Source: Acidobacteriota bacterium
Lineage (GTDB): Bacteria > Acidobacteriota > Blastocatellia > Chloracidobacteriales > JADJPF01
Assembly: GCA_016213785.1 (NCBI GenBank)
Contig: JACQZQ010000008.1
Span: forward strand, 124,001 to 188,000
Reading direction: 5' to 3'
Length of the DNA: 64,000 nucleotides
In this document: positions 63,654 through 64,000 of the stretch, piece by piece
Position numbering within the stretch: the stretch's first letter is position 1
Layout of the letters: every line of letters starts with the position of its first letter
Made by a program: the position numbers and the translations under genes
The notes under the pieces: model-generated
Databases searched by the model: none
Told to the model about the DNA's origin: nothing
The model's input: the letters and a program-made list of their open reading frames with translations, nothing else

Positions 63654-64000
63654 ATGAGTAGTCCAAATAACCCAAATGAAGTTTGGCAAATAATGATCGA
63701 AGGTCAGGTTTATGAAGCTGATACAAACACCTTAAAAGAATGGGCAGCAGAAGGTCGCGTTCTACCCACAGATAAAGTAAAAAAAGGTTCTCTAAATTGG
63801 AATGATGCTAATCGTATTCCAATGCTAAGAGCTATTTTTTCTGGAGAAACTCCTTCTCAACCAATAACTTCACCTCTTTCGCCACCTTCATCACCTTCAT
63901 CACCTTCATCACCTATTACACCATCTAATCAACAGTACTATCCACAGCAAGACATTGGAAAAAATCCGACTGGCAATCTTCCTAGCGTATATAATAGCTC
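63654..64000 (+). CDS. GYF_2-domain-like protein, 3' end missing
   Basis: 115 codons are visible and the frame runs off the end. An SD GGAGG (63638-63642) precedes the ATG. Residues about 9-65 (VWQIMIEGQVYEADTNTLKEW...GSLNWNDANRIPMLRAIF) have the spacing of GYF_2 (DUF4339) domains, which bind proline-rich or other protein ligands. From about 72 the sequence is Ser/Pro-rich with SSP repeats. In other bacteria such domains often lead a membrane protein, so a membrane part may lie beyond the window. Confidence 0.7.
   Translation, partial: MSSPNNPNEVWQIMIEGQVYEADTNTLKEWAAEGRVLPTDKVKKGSLNWNDANRIPMLRAIFSGETPSQPITSPLSPPSSPSSPSSPITPSNQQYYPQQDIGKNPTGNLPSVYNS
63883..63914. repeat. TCATCACCT-type tandem repeat
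   Basis: Three 9-base units encode SSP in the last gene. Confidence 0.7.

Overview
The window is AT-rich bacterial chromosome (G+C roughly a third by eye, not counted). It is densely coded on both strands and shows no phage, plasmid, IS or CRISPR signature. Five Hanks-type Ser/Thr kinases, three of them with a short N-terminal Cys cluster ending in CPxDG or similar, suggest an Acidobacteriota-like organism. So do a VWA/DUF3520 protein led by a carboxypeptidase-regulatory-like domain, a TolB-propeller/amidohydrolase fusion and a set of type IV pilus minor pilins; Blastocatellia is my best guess. This placement is inference from gene content; no rRNA is present.

Layout. 1-3.2 kb: a truncated unknown gene, a Tat-exported acid-phosphatase-like enzyme, a BON-domain protein and a GNAT acetyltransferase. 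3.3-7.0 kb: a three-gene cluster ending in a substrate-binding-protein/OmpA fusion. 7.1-11.8 kb: a beta-propeller/di-haem cytochrome and an outer-membrane barrel protein with matching upstream DNA. 12.4-16.6 kb: a membrane kinase, a small zinc protein and a VWA protein. 17.2-18.6 kb: ndk and sucD. 19.3-22.3 kb: a PAS histidine kinase, a NarL-type regulator and a CheY-like regulator. 22.3-30.8 kb (minus strand): a LysM/SLT transglycosylase, two membrane kinases, a TPR membrane protein and a poly-Asp pilin-like protein. 31-34 kb: small unknown genes, a soluble kinase and a one-TM protein. 34-42.2 kb (minus strand): fimT-pilV-pilW-pilX-like minor pilins with a giant PilX-like protein, preceded by pilT. 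42.7-50.8 kb: an acyl-CoA carboxylase beta subunit, a lectin-fold-like protein, a lone hypF and a propeller/amidohydrolase. 51-58 kb: PlsC, a PP1-like phosphoesterase, a 2Fe-2S protein, a GH114-like lipoprotein and a polytopic membrane protein. 57.8-63.3 kb (minus strand): a kinase, a cupin, tRNA-Arg(CCU), apt, a tandem-PilZ protein, acylphosphatase, tRNA-Pro(CGG), nusB, ribH and a YbgC-like thioesterase. The last 350 bases begin a GYF_2-like gene.

How the genes fit together. Two surface-related blocks stand out: the pilus genes (minor pilins, retraction ATPase, a tandem-PilZ protein) and a kinase/TPR/pilin/transglycosylase block that may be one envelope-signalling module. The remainder is mostly housekeeping metabolism. 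Several convergent gene pairs are separated by clear intrinsic terminators, and some of these share a CCTAAGA...TCTTAGG core. The least expected signals are a perfect 34-bp palindrome upstream of the last gene, an SD separated from its start codon by a GC-rich hairpin, and a kinase with an activation segment roughly 90 residues too long.
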